A stretch of 64,000 nt of DNA from Gigaspora margarita (GCA_009809945.1 WTPW01000851.1:1-64000), one strand, 5' to 3'. Positions 1 through 11,602 are shown, numbered from the stretch's first letter. A program made the numbers and translations. The notes: generated by a model from the sequence alone, not told the origin.

Positions 1-640
1 GCACTATGCAAGTACACCAATATGACTTCACAAGCCAACTCAAACTTTCGACACTTTGCAAGAACTCTTCTAAATCTTCAAGAACACTTCTTTAGAGAAA
101 TAATTTAGTTAGACGCAGGTTTTCACAAGTTTTCGCTTATTTATTTTCTTGTTTGTACTTTTTGTTTTTGTATTTTTGTTTTTTTTTTAAATTTTTTTTT
201 ATTAATTTATTTTATTCCAGTACTTGTGAGAACATGCTTCTTTAGAGAAATAATTTAGTTAGGTGCAAGTATTCGCAAATATTCGCAAGTTAATCTAGCA
301 CTTTACAAAACATAACTAGGTTTTGATAATTTCTGAATTTGAACTCTTATTTCAGAAAAATAGAGATTTGGGGCTTCATTTATTTTTTTTATTAAGTTTG
401 CTTACATATTTTGATTTTTCAGTTATTTTTTTTATTTATTTTTTTACTTTTATTTTATTTATACCTGACTTTCTTTAGAACTTTGCAAGAAACAATTTGA
501 CTTTCCGGCACTTTACAAGAACACCAACTCTAACTTCTCTGCCACTTTGCAAGAACCTACTAGATTCTCTGACAATTTTAAAAACTCCTATGCTTCTGAG
601 AAATAGTTTTTTTTTTACTTTTCTACTATTTTAGGAAGTA
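1..640. repeat. Degenerate direct repeats, AT-rich
   Basis: No gene is visible. A block beginning CTTCTTTAGAGAAATAATTT occurs at 87 and again at 237, and the motif CTTTGCAAGAAC recurs near 53, 482 and 545. The block looks like an old tandem array of about 150-bp units. Confidence 0.6.
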
Positions 641-1340
641 GTAAATATAAGCGAAGAGAAATAATAGCTACCGTATTTACGCGAAATAATGCACATGGGC
701 GTTATTTCAAAAATGGATTTCCTTAAAATAGCATAGTTGGTTTCGAAATAACGCCCATGTGCGTCCCGAAATAACTCACACCCCACATACTAATGCTTTA
801 ATAAGCATTTAGAGTGGGTCGAAATTAGAACTTTACCCCAAAATAACGCCCATGCGCGTACTCGAAATAACGCGCATCTCCTCGAAATAACGCGCAGGTG
901 CATGTTATTTCGCGTAAATACGGTAACTGAAGGTGAGAAAAATAAGTATATAGAGCTGGTATTATGCGACAAAGTGCAAAACTAGTTTAAATTATTACTA
1001 TTTTTTGTTTTTATTTTTTTTTGTTATTTTTTTTACTTCTCTACTATTTTTAGGACATAGCGAATATAAGCAAATATAATTCTGTAGAGCTAGTATTATG
1101 CGATGAAGAGCGAAGTAGTTTACACTATTACTATTTTTTCATTTTCATTTTTTTTGTTATTTTTTTACTTCTTTACTATTTTTAGAAAGTAGCAAATATA
1201 AGCAAATATAATAGTTAAAACAAAGAAGAGAAATAATAGCTAACTGCAGGGTGAAGAAAATAAGTATATAGAGCTAGTATTATGCGACAAAGTGCGAAAG
1301 TAGTTTAAAATATTACTATTTTTTCATTTTCATTTTTTTT
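605..1340 (+). repeat. Three-unit imperfect tandem repeat
   Basis: Three units share the order: a T-rich run, CTACTATTTTTAG, a GTAGCAAATATAAGC-like segment, GAGCTAGTATTATGCGA, then GTAGTTTA-ATTACTATTTTTT. They start near 612, 1033 and 1158. The first unit is interrupted by the MITE at 671-923; the third carries the uninterrupted version of that site (AATAGCTAACTG, about 1224-1236). Confidence 0.75.
671..923. mobile_element. TA-flanked MITE, CCGTATTTACGCG family
   Basis: The ends are inverted copies, CCGTATTTACGCGAAATAA on the left and its complement on the right, flanked on both sides by TA. The third tandem unit nearby shows the unoccupied site, which supports a TA target duplication as in the Tc1/mariner/pogo superfamily. 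The interior is made of repeats of 'aaataacgcccatg'. It has no coding capacity. More diverged relatives lie at 24011-24125 and 26130-26222. Confidence 0.88.
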
Positions 1341-1374
1341 CAGTTTTAGTTTTATTTTTTTTTTTGTTGTAAAG

Positions 1375-1500
1375 AATGTATAATAATATATAATAAATAA
1401 AATATATTTAATTTAAAATATAATATATAATAATAATAATAAATAAAAAAATATAAAATTTTATATTAAAATGCGAAACCTTGTAAATATATGCGAAAAC
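1375..1500 (+). repeat. AT-rich dispersed repeat shared with window right end
   Basis: A run of TAATATATAATAA-like sequence is followed by AATATAAAATTTTATATTAA and ATGCGAAACCTTGTAAATATATGCGAAAACCTG. The same order appears in inverse orientation at about 63780-63990. No coding signal is seen. Confidence 0.7.
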
Positions 1501-1525
1501 CTGTAAAATATTTAAAAATAAGTAT

Positions 1526-1705
1526 AAAGTATAATAGTATTGATTGAATTATTATTTGTGATTTTAATTTGATTACTATCGATTATTACTGATTATTATC
1601 AATTACTAACTTAATCGATAGTCCTCATCAAGGGGAATTTTAATCAATTACTAGCCAATAACTAATAAAATTTAATAGTAATCCCTGTACAAATTTTGGT
1701 GATAT
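1526..1705 (+). repeat. Dispersed repeat, ATCGATTATTACnGATTA type
   Basis: The segment runs from TAATAGTATTGAT through CTATCGATTATTACTGATTA to AGTAATCCCTGTACAAATTT. A clear second copy in the same orientation lies at 57150-57355, just behind the plus-strand gene there. It may be a transposon end or a solo subterminal region. It has no ORF. Confidence 0.72.
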
Positions 1706-1706
1706 C

Positions 1707-1878
1707 AGCATATAAAAATATATTATTTCAGCATATTTACTTTTATATTTCTTGAAAATTTAAAAGAAGGTGCTTAATTTTTGATTTTTTGATCAAAAAA
1801 TTCAAACTTAAGCACCTTCTCTTAAATTTTCAAGAAATATAAAATTAAATATGCTGGAATAATATATTTTTATGTGCT
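1707..1878. repeat. Palindrome with ~80-bp arms
   Basis: The left arm starts AGCATATAAAAATATATTAT and the right arm ends with its complement; the centre is near TTTTTTGATCAAAAAA (about 1785-1800). The arms match closely over most of their length. The segment probably is a fold-back MITE and would form a stable hairpin if transcribed. Confidence 0.85.
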
Positions 1879-2128
1879 AAACAAGTTTTCTTAAAGCACA
1901 ATATTAAATATTAAAAAATTCTTTGATTTTCAAAATTTTACTAAATGATTCTAATTTTGTACTTTAAAAAAATTTGTTTAGTACTCAAAAATATATATAT
2001 TATATTGATTTATAAAAATAGATATGATAATTTAGTTTTTAGCAAATTATTAAAAATTTATATGTAATAATTAAATTTTTAGCAAATTTATTTGATTTTA
2101 GAGATAGCAAAAATCTTCAAATTCGTGC

Positions 2129-3605
2129 AGATTATTTATGACCTATATTAGAGATGTTCAGGGTCCTCATCTAGTATCAAGATTATACATTAAGTGTTTT
2201 AGCAAATACTCCTAAAATTTGAGAAACAAAAAACAGGTTTTAGCAATTATCTTAGCATCTAGTAGTCCAATTTGAATGAACCTTTTTTAAAATAAAGCTC
2301 TCAGTGAAATGCATTTAATAAAAAAAAGTTTATTCAATTCTGATTACTGAATCAAAAGTTATTTAATTGCCAATTCGAATAAGATTAGCAATATTTTTAT
2401 ATTTAGAATTGGGGCAAAACAAATATATAAACAAGGTAGTACAAAATCTGGATCAGGCCTGTATATATAAAATTTTTATATGATTTAAAAAATTTTAAAG
2501 ACGTTTTTACTTATATTTTCTTATCTACAAGTCCGATTTTAATAAAATTTTGGCAGTAAACGCATAAGAACCTGCTCTACAACTTTACTTAGAGCCAAAA
2601 ATAATATTTACTTAGTATAAAAAAACTTTTTATTAGGCCTAATACAGATTTACTAATATATTGTTTATATACAGTCTAACCTTGATATAATCACCTCCTT
2701 GGGAAACAGAAATTAGGTGATTATAACAAGAGGTGACTATAAATAATAAACTCTATATAGTCACTTTAATAATAAATAGCAAAATAATGTGATTATAAAA
2801 AATTTTTTAAACGATCACAAATTATTGCTACATACAATTCTTATTTTTTTAGAAGCAAATCAATTACTGCGCATTAATAAAAGTTGTTCTACATAATAAA
2901 TTACATATATAGAAAAAATTTTTATAATTTTTGAAGTAACTTTAATTATTTTGATTTTATATTTTACGTTATACAAAAAAAATTAAAAAATTTTTATTTT
3001 TTTTCGTATTAAGTAAAATGTAAAATCAACATAATAAAAATAACTTCAAAAATTATAAAAATTTACTATATATGTAATTTATTACGTAGAACAACTTTTA
3101 TTAATGCGCAGTAATCAATTTGCTTATAAATAAATAAATGTTTATATGTAACAACAATTTGCGATCGATAAGGTTTTTATTTTATTAACTAATTTTTAAA
3201 AAAATTATATATCGTTTTTTAAATTTTTGATTCTTATTAATATTTTAACTATATTATATTCTTTTGTGACTTTATCAAGGTCAATTTAATATGATTTTAT
3301 GACATTTGTTTTTAAAAATAGTGTGATAGTGATTATAAAGTAATTGTAACTATATAGAGAGTAAAATAATATAAATTTATTTGGTAAATAAAAAAAAGAT
3401 GATTATAATAAGGTTGTGACTATATTAAGGGTAACTATAATGAGGTCAGACTGTATTTGTTTATTCTCAATTCCAAATATGGTAATAATATAGCTATAGT
3501 GCTGATCTTATCTGAATTGGTAATTAACAAAATGTAGTTTTGTTTTTAGCAAATTAGATCAAAACTGGCCAAACCCAGTTAAGACCTATATGAAAGATGT
3601 CTGGG
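2129..3605 (+). mobile_element. Dispersed element family (GACCTATAT...GGGGTCC ends), interrupted
   Basis: The left part (about 2150-2450) closely matches 36256-36480 and 38100-38517, including GCAATTATCTTAGCATCTAG. The right part (about 3480-3605) matches 36940-37095, with TTAGCAAATTAGATCAAAAC and GACCTATATGAAAGATGTCT. In between lies the TA-flanked palindromic MITE at 2672-3453. No transposase was found, so this is a non-autonomous family present at least three times in the window. Confidence 0.65.
2672..3453. mobile_element. TA-flanked palindromic MITE
   Basis: The ends are CAGTCTAACCTTGATATAAT and the complement of CAGTCTGACCTCATTATAGT, each flanked by TA. The interior folds back on itself: sequence around 2868-2975 (CAATTACTGCGCATTAATAA onward) is repeated inverted around 3005-3125. 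A Tc1/mariner-type non-autonomous element is the likely identity. It is nested in the 2129-3605 element. Confidence 0.85.
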
Positions 3606-4179
3606 ATTCTCTTGAAATTGAGGCCTTTATATATATTTTGGATTCTAATACCTTTTTAGACCTCTACTACTATATTATTTCACTATTACTATATTATTTT
3701 GCAATTAATATGTTTATTCTACAAGGGTTATACTTACTTTGTAACTTCTACAGGGAGCTACTAGTGCATTGTAGACACTTTTTAAAAATTTATACCAAGC
3801 TAAATAAATATAATATCAAGCTAAAAATTATATAAAAAGTTTATTAAATCTAAAGCTTTTAAATAAAAAAATTATAAAATTCTATGCAGTAGTTTTAAAA
3901 TAATTAAGATAATACAAAATTGTGTAATTTTACACTAGTACGAAGCTAGTAATATTAAAAAAATTATTAAAATTATATTTTTATAGTAAAATTAATTTTT
4001 TATTAAATAAAATAACTTTTTAATTTTATAAAGTTATTTAATATAAAAATTATATTTAATTTAAAAATTTTTATAATTTTTTAAAAAATTTTAAATTTTT
4101 TATGATTTTTTAAGTAAAAGTTAAAATATTAATTTAAATAATTAATTTCTAAAAGTAATAATTTTTATTGCTATATATA

Positions 4180-4457
4180 CAGTGCGGGACAGCAAGAGAC
4201 ATCTAATCTATACATATAGGTGCCAATTTTGGGTGCTTATATAATCAATTCTGATTAGCTAATTTTTGTGTAATTGATTTTGATTGGTTAAAAACCTATA
4301 TATGTTTTCTTTTTTTTTATATTAAATGCCAATTTTTTGAACTCATATAAACTTTAATCTCTTATAACTTTTTTAAAACAAAAAATAAAATTAAAGAAGT
4401 TATAATACTTTAAAGTTTTCTTAATAGACGTTGGATGTCTCTTGCTGTCCCGCACTA
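4180..4457. mobile_element. TA-flanked MITE, CAGTGCGGGACAGCAAGAG family
   Basis: The left end reads CAGTGCGGGACAGCAAGAG followed by ACATCTAA; the right end is the complement with T for the first C and C for T near the inner end. TA lies outside both ends. CAGTG-type termini with TA targets are typical of Tc1-like elements. It is nested in the fold-back element 3751-5176. Confidence 0.88.
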
Positions 4458-4516
4458 TAGTAATTTTATAAATATTTTTTAAAAATTTTAAAAATGTTAA
4501 AAAAATAGATTTTTAA

Positions 4517-4844
4517 CATTCATCGCTAGTGCGATGCATCGCTATCCCCCTGATCGACCAATTATTTTGTTTGTTTTGATTTTACATTAATCAAAACAAA
4601 ACAAATAGCGGCCGCATTACGATTAGGGTTAGGGTTTGGCAGTGCAACAGTTAGAAGGCCCTCCTAACCCAAAATTTTGCAAGGAATTTTTTTTGTCAAG
4701 AAAAAAGTGTAGTTTCTTAGTCAAAATTTTAAGTTAGAAGCAATTTTTTAAAAAAATATTGTTTTGCTTCGTTTCACATTACACCTGATCCTGCATCCCG
4801 ATTGGTCGATCAGGGGTGGTGATGCATCGCACTGGCGATGAATG
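4517..4844. mobile_element. MITE with ~45-bp inverted ends
   Basis: The left end CATTCATCGCTAGTGCGATG, continuing through CCCCTGATCGACCAAT, is mirrored at the right end. No clear target duplication was seen. The interior contains a short TTAGGGTTAGGG stretch (about 4624-4637), which is not telomere. It sits beside the 4180-4457 MITE in the same host element. Confidence 0.8.
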
Positions 4845-5433
4845 ATAACTCTCAAAAAAATATATAATTTGTAATATTAAATAATATTATTTAAAAAAAA
4901 TTAATTTATTAATAAAAAAATTAAGTTTATATATTACTATATTTAGTAATTCTATTTATTATATGTTATATTAAAATTACTAATTTGTACTAGTGTAATA
5001 TTACACCATTTTGTATTACCTTAATTATTTTAAAAACTACTGCATAGAATTTTATAATTTTTTTATTTAAAAGTCTTAGATTTAATAAACCTTTTATAAT
5101 TTTTAGCTTGATATTATATTTATTTAGCTTGGTATAAATTTTTAAAAAGTGTCTACAATGCACTGGTAGCCCCCTGTACTATGCTACGTAGTGGGTTTTT
5201 CAAACCTACACTGGCCTATCAGGTTATAAACATCTATGTTTACATAGCCACTCTCATGTTTTAATGTGCCCAGAATAACATTTATATAATTAAACCACCA
5301 AACTACCAATTACTACCATTTTAGTAAAAGAAAATTTTTTAATTTTGCCAAATCAGAATGATCATGCTTTTCTATGAAAATTTGTAAACAATGTAGAATT
5401 TATTTACAATAATAAATTTTAATTTGTTACAGT

Positions 5434-6441
5434 CAGAGATAGCACATTATAATATTAGATATTTGGACAATTTGAACATTTGAACATTTGGACAATATTC
5501 AATTTGTCCAAATAATTTAATTGAACATTATGATTTATTGGACACTAAATATAATACTGGACAAACTTATCAAACAATAGTAATTTAGCTTTACAAGCAA
5601 ATAAATACATATTGCAAAGCATTAAATTATTTGTCTGGTTAAGCCAAATTATTGTATTTAACAGTTTGCTCAGTATTGGTATTGTTTGACAATTTATAAT
5701 TATAAGTGAAAAGTGTTGTTTAGAATAAATATGATTACTACAGTACTATATTATAACATATAAAAAATAACCAATTATAAATTTTCTGGATAATTTATTA
5801 ATATTTTTATTGAAATTAAAAAGCTAACTGTGCATTGTAAATCACAAAAAGCATAATTTTGATTTATAGTTAAATTAATGCTATGATTTGAAATAATACA
5901 CAAACTAAGATACATATAGTATCTTTATAAATATAAATTATATTAACCTTTTCTTATCAACAATTGGGGTTAAAACCATTTAAGCTAATAACTTGCTATT
6001 TTAGTAAAAATTAATATCATGATAGTGTTAATATCATAACTTTACTGTGCCCAAATTTCTCTTATAATTATTATTTCCATTATAATCCCTGTTCTTTTTA
6101 TCATTTTTCATAATCCCCATGACATCTATTTTATTACTAGTATTAATTATAATTTTAACTTTGACGTATTATTTCAAGTTGTTTAAATTGTTAAAATTTA
6201 TTTAATTATATATTTAACCATTTTTTATATTATGTACTAAATTTTATCCAATAAAATTATTGGACAATTGGACATATATCCAATTTATATAATTGGACAT
6301 ATATTTAATTAATTGATACTTTTATTGGACATTCAATGCCCAATAGTCCAAAAATTAATTGAATAAATTGGACATTGTCCAATGTCCAAATGTCCAAAAA
6401 TCCAATTGAATTTATTTAGACATTGTCCAATACCAACTCTG
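5434..6441. mobile_element. Non-autonomous hAT element with subterminal TTGGACA arrays
   Basis: The 8-bp GTTACAGT flanks the element at 5426-5433 and 6442-6449. The element begins CAGAGATAG and ends with the complement of CAGAGTTGG. Both subterminal zones (about 5462-5580 and 6250-6440) are packed with TTGGACA or TGTCCAA motifs, which is how hAT transposase-binding sites are commonly arranged. No transposase ORF is present. The 8-bp duplication and CAGAG ends support hAT. Confidence 0.85.
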
Positions 6442-6529
6442 GTTACAGTATACTGAATCATTAAAAGTTTACTGTGAAATGAATGAATCTTATAATAATT
6501 TGATTAAATTCAATACGAAATATAGAAAG

Positions 6530-6672
6530 ACCTCTTTAAGTGCATGCTCTATAAGTACACACTCTATAAATACACACTCTATGTAAATACTCTATAAATG
6601 CACGCACAAACTTATAAGAGCAATATATTTTTTGCACTCTATAAATGCAATCTCTCTGTAAATGCACATTTT
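6530..6672 (+). repeat. Degenerate short tandem repeat
   Basis: Variants of CTCTATAAATGCACA recur with spacing of about 15-30 bases. They may be the end of an unrecognised element. No gene is seen. Confidence 0.55.
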
Positions 6673-6689
6673 GCCTTTTTTTTTTTTTT

Positions 6690-8200
6690 GTTACTATGGT
6701 CCCGGGGTTCACTTAGGAAAGTTTTTGCTATACATAAATTAAAAAAAAATAAAGCAAAGTAAAAAATTATAAATAATGTAATAGTATTTTATTGTAACAT
6801 TCGTTATATGTATTTCAAAAAATAAAATTTTGCGATGTGACTTAATACTAAATCTTTGTCTTTTTATTTAAGGCGCATCTGTCTAATAAGTGCGGCAAAA
6901 TTGGTTAAGCAGTTAAGATGGATTAGATGCATTATTGATACTTTGTGTTAAAATTTTTTCAGGATTTAGCATATACATGATTTGGTAATAATTTTGTGAC
7001 AATAAATTCAATAGTATACAACAAAAAATACATTATAACCGAACAGAATCCAGATTAAAATTGGATCACTTCATAAAATTCATTTATGAACTGAATTAAG
7101 AAAATTAGAACAGAACATCTATCCGGGTATCTGGTGATATCCAGATTCAAGAACTTAATGTCACGAACTATTGCTTCTATAGTCATGCCTCAAATTGTTA
7201 TTGTTCTAATATCCTGTGACTCTCTATTCTTGGTTAGGACGTAACTCCCTAATAGTAATATATAAATACAAATACAAATTATAATATAGTATGATATATA
7301 AAGTACTAATTTTAAATGTTTTTTAAATTTTTATTGGAGCTTTCTCAATAATGGTCAATGTTTAAGATCATTTCGAATTCTATTGCTATAGAATTAGACA
7401 TACTGTCAAGATAATTTTTCACTTAAAGTTTGAGAAAATTTAGGTGAAAAGGTAAAAATTTTTAGTGTTGCTTGATCAGACAATTACAAAATAAAGTATA
7501 TAAATATGTTATAGTAGAGTATTTGAATGTAATAAGAAATCATTTGAATTGTTATTTTTTAAACTTTAATTTGTAAAAATAAATTGAAAATAAAAAAATT
7601 TTGAATATTTTAATTTGATGAACAAATTGAAAAAGCACTTTGCAGAGCTATATCAAAATTGTTGTTGACTGCAACGTCTTGATCAATCTTTTTATTTTAT
7701 TTTTATAACTATATAGTTACTTAGATAGATGGTCGATCGTCTAGCATCTTTATTTAACACTTTAAATTTAATTTAAAATTTGATGACTATAAAAATAAAT
7801 CATAATATGATTGCCGTCAAATGAAAATTTGACATCAGTCTTTCAATTATATTTTTTACCAGACCAATCAATCTAATATATTTGAGAGAGTAATACGAAT
7901 AGTAACGGTGTATGAGTGAGCAAAAAAGTTATGTATACTATCATTGAATTAGCAAGCACTTGTGTATGGTCGATGAGGTCACAATTCGTATAAATTAATG
8001 AATCGTATATAATATGCAAATGCATATAAAATTTAATAAGTTGATAGTTTAAAGCCTGAAGTCTAATTTAAATAGCAAATATAATACAATGATTTTTTTT
8101 AAAAAAAAAAATTAAAAAAATCAGTTTTAAAATGTCTATAAAAAATGATGTCTTTGGATTAGTGATCCAAATCGTTAGTTGAAAAACCAACTAGTTGACG
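6690..8200. other. No recognisable gene
   Basis: This stretch is AT-rich, with only short open frames and no motif that I recognise. It contains an A/T run near 8092-8120. Confidence 0.5.
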
Positions 8201-8204
8201 ACTA

Positions 8205-8356
8205 CCGTAAAAGATCATATACAAGACCCGGTCATATACAAGACCCGGGTCTCTTACATTTCACCAAAAAAATTAATTAGTAAAAAAAAGAAATTAATTA
8301 GTAAAAAATGAGGGTGGGTCTGATATATGGGGGATCTTGTATATGATCTTTTACGG
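8205..8356. mobile_element. Short TA-flanked MITE, CCGTAAAAGATCATATACAA family
   Basis: Inverted ends CCGTAAAAGATCATATACAA and its complement are flanked by TA at 8203-8204 and 8357-8358. The interior includes a short direct repeat of AAATTAATTAGTAAAAAA. It has no ORF. Confidence 0.86.
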
Positions 8357-8766
8357 TAGTTGACTAATCGATTGGAAATTTTTTAACCAACTAATCGTTG
8401 ATTGATTATCTACATAATAAATTTAAGATGTAGAATTTTTTTAACCAATCAGAATGGTTTGAAATAATACAGAAAACACATGATTATTATTATGCCAATC
8501 AAATTTATTAAAAACATGTGACTATTAGTTGCAACTAATCGACAACTAAGTTGACAACTCTTTGGAAAAATTTTAATCAACTCGGAACACTACTTGGGAT
8601 GATATTAGTTCGGACGACGAATCTATATCGAATAATTGCATTTTTAATGAAGAAAATGTTTTCAAAAAAAAATAATAATAATTTCTTTAATGAAAACTTT
8701 GAAAAACTTTGATATCGATGATACTTTTGAAGATAGCCCATTAATACTTGAAGGAACATCAGAAGT

Positions 8767-8978
8767 TTGGACAATTATAATGCAGATGGCGATCCTATAT
8801 TGCGTCTAAGTGCTAAAGAATTACAAGATATTCTCATAAATCCTATAGTTTTTGAAGCATGTCAAGAAGTAGATGAATTTAAGAATAAAAAATCCAACTT
8901 CGATTTTAGAAGAACATTACATGAGCAAAATGCCATTCATATACTGTATCGTCGATTCTTAACACGAAATGTCACATG
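8767..8978 (+). pseudogene. Unidentified coding fragment
   Basis: An open frame reads NYNADGDPILRLSAKELQ... LHEQNAIHILYRRFLTRN, with composition like a real protein. It is cut at its 3' side by the MITE beginning at 8979. Upstream (8577-8766) another frame gives an acidic stretch, DDISSDDESISNN and DIDDTFEDSPLILEGTSE, which may be an earlier part of the same gene. There is no good ATG and I do not recognise the family. Confidence 0.35.
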
Positions 8979-9977
8979 CCCTGTAAGAAAAGTGGCACGT
9001 GTGATATCCGTGCCTTTACGGGTATACGCGTGAATTTTGGACCGCAAATGGACCGGATTTTGCAGCAGTTTACTAAGCCAAAATACACGTATTTTGGCAC
9101 GTTCACTAAAATAAAGGAAAGGCACGGGATAGTGCACCGTGTTTGACACGTGAGGTACGGGATGGTTTCTTTTCACCGTGCCATTTTTGGCACGTTCACC
9201 CGTAAATTTTGAACAGTAAATGGACCGGATTTTGCAGCAGTTTACTAATCCAAAATCCACGGATTTTGGCACGGATTTTTGGCACGTTTTCCTACGGAAA
9301 TTGCAGTGAAGGAACGGTTTGTGGACCGTGATTTGAACGTGAAATTTTTTGCGGAGGCACGTAATGGTTGTTTTTCCCGTGCCATTTTGGACCGTACCAC
9401 GTTAAGGTGGTAACTCAACTAAGTAAATCAAAACTATGTGAGCAAACTATGGAATTTGACATATTACAGATTTTTCATCTTAATTATCGTTATTATTATT
9501 AATATATTTATTAAAATTAATTACTTTAAAACGGTACAACTTATTGAAAATCCAATGAATTACTTTGAATTTTCACAAATAACTTATTAAATGTTGGAGA
9601 ATAAAGTTACGCTTTAGAATTTTCTATTATTATATAAGTTTTGAAACTTCGTCTTATAGAGCATCCAAATTTTAGTGAAAAATTTGTATTTTAAAAGTAT
9701 AAGTCGAAACTTGTCGAGCGTAACTTTTTAGATATGGTCTTTGCGAGGAGTTTTCAGTTAAAAAAAAATCGAAAGAGAAGTGCGATATCAAGTCGCACCG
9801 TTTAGAATTTTGTGCTTTGCTTATTAATTAAATAAAGTAAAATGATATTTAATCGTCCATTTTGATCTAACTGATAAAAAATCTAATCATAGTAAAATTA
9901 CTAAGATTGCTGACATAGTTTTGATTTACTTAGTTGAGTTACCACCCTAGTACCACGTGCCACTTTTTCTTACAGGG
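8979..9977. mobile_element. MITE with CCCTGTAAGAAAAGTGGCAC ends, itself interrupted
   Basis: The left end CCCTGTAAGAAAAGTGGCAC is mirrored at the right (ending CTTACAGGG at 9977). ATG flanks both sides, a possible 3-bp target duplication. The body is relatively GC-rich and repeats GGCACG and GGACCG motifs; the segment TGGACCGGATTTTGCAGCAG occurs twice (near 9049 and 9222). A second MITE (9406-9946) sits inside it. The short open frames here are by-products of these repeats. Confidence 0.85.
9406..9946. mobile_element. MITE with perfect 34-bp inverted ends, nested
   Basis: GGTGGTAACTCAACTAAGTA at the left continues through AATCAAAACTATGT and is mirrored without mismatch at the right end. The flanks are GTTAA and CTAGT, compatible with a TA target. 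The identical ends suggest a fairly recent insertion into the outer 8979-9977 MITE. No ORF is present. Confidence 0.88.
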
Positions 9978-9980
9978 ATG

Positions 9981-10910
9981 ATTGTTTAATTGTAATATCG
10001 TTCGATACAAAAGACATGTTAGTAACCACTATATTTGTATTTACATAATGTTTATTCATTTTAATGAGATTTTAAACTACCTCACAATGTGATATTATTT
10101 CATACAGTAGATTTTAGAATCGAACAGAAATTAAGAACTTGCCCGATTACTAATTTAAATCAAATAAAGAGTATACCGTACTCTTGAACTAAATGATCCT
10201 TCATGTTTTAGACCTCTTACAATTTTTGAAAGTCCAGTAAAAAAGAAACAATGATGTAAATTAAGTTCGAAGTGTATTCTGCCTGCTCTGCGTCACTTTT
10301 CAATTTACGTTGATTATTAAATTTATTACGTTATTTTACGGTCATAATTTATACATTCGCTTTATCACCCAGATATATTAGATAAATATTCGAGTGTTAA
10401 CTGTTATATTAATAATATTATTTATAAATTAATTTTCAACAAACAGTCTTATTTTTATTCCTTGTCTTAAGGTAGAATCATCTTATGACATTTTGAACAA
10501 CTAAACTAACTTATAAAAAATATAATAACAATATTGTCACATGAATAATGGTTATAATATAGTGACGATACAAAGTCAAAAGTAACTACGTATTTATGAA
10601 CCTGAATAGTTTTAAACACTCAGATCAATAGATGTTCTTTATACTCATGAACTGAAAAGAAGTTAAGTAAAAAAATATTTTTATTGATTTGAATAAATGA
10701 TATAAGTCTATTTTTTAATCAGGGATGACTCGGTTGGTGGTGATTCTTATGAGAATATATCGAATATTTGTACGAATTTTTTAAATGATTTCCAATATAA
10801 AAAATTGAATCCAAACCTTAAAAATTTTGACCGAGTCAGACTCTAAACTGGAAATTTTCGTGATCCAATTTTATATGCACTACAAACAATCGACTTGGGT
10901 ATAATTGACT
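9981..10910. other. No recognisable gene
   Basis: AT-rich intergenic-looking sequence with short open frames only. I see nothing that I can identify. Confidence 0.5.
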
Positions 10911-10911
10911 A

Positions 10912-11602
10912 AAAGGTGTTCTCAAGCAACACGCTCGATGTGATTAGTTAGTGATTAATATAGTATTCAACCATTATGGCGCTATTAATTAAACCATTTT
11001 TAAGAACCAAGAGTATGGTCGATAGCATGTATGATAATATTATTGAAGTATCTTCCTCAATATGATTAATTTAATGATCGGTTTGATGCTCAAATATTAC
11101 GATTAATTAAAATATTGATTGCAATTGATGCTTGAGCAAACATCTTTATTATTATTATTTAACAATGATTGTTTTTACAAATCGAAACAAAAAAAATGAC
11201 ACGATGGATCAACGAAAGGATAAAGCAATTTATGACACTTTACGACTGTTCCAATTTTCTGTTTCTTCTTTTTCAGAATTTACTACAAGACAACAGAACA
11301 CAAAAACGTGCCTTTTTTATTTGCGGCGAAGATTTTTAGCATAAGAAATAAGGTAATAATTCGTCGACTTTGGTAATGATTTTGAAGATTTATAACGATA
11401 ATGATAGTGTAAAAGAGTGAAGTACTTGAAAAATTATTTTTTCTAACCAATAAATGAAAATTTTCGACTAATAAACGTAGCTCTATGAGAAAAAAAAGGA
11501 CTTTACGACTCTATCTCTTGTTGATTGAAATGTTAAATTAAATATCCTTGACGGTTAACGAGACCCGTTCCGACAGATTGATTAAAGTGCTTGAGAACAC
11601 CC
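10912..11602. mobile_element. MITE-like element, GGTGTTCTCAAGCA ends
   Basis: AGGTGTTCTCAAGCA at the left matches the complement of TGCTTGAGAACACC at the right, with TA near both ends. An internal near-copy of the end (TTGATGCTTGAGCAAACATC, about 11127) suggests either a nested or a shorter variant. A related short element lies at 24985-25105. The open frame at 11132-11344 lies inside it and shows no recognisable domain. Confidence 0.6.

Larger units (their letters stand above)
3751..5176. mobile_element. Fold-back transposon with >200-bp inverted ends
   Basis: The arm from 3751 (CAGGGAGCTACTAGTGCATT) to about 3985 is repeated inverted from about 4965 to 5176 with only scattered differences. 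TA flanks both ends. The centre holds two further MITEs (4180-4457 and 4517-4844), each with its own inverted ends. No transposase ORF remains; the open frame at 3590-3835 crosses the left border and is not credible as a gene. Confidence 0.85.

Noticed and set aside
3590-3835. Open frame of 81 codons
   Set aside because: It crosses the border of a fold-back element and is hydrophobic low-complexity sequence.
4620-4640. TTAGGGTTAGGG telomere-like stretch
   Set aside because: Only about two and a half units, inside a MITE with defined inverted ends; not a telomere.
8937-9272. Minus-strand open frame of 111 codons
   Set aside because: It repeats the GGCACG/GGACCG boxes of the MITE and shows no protein-like features.
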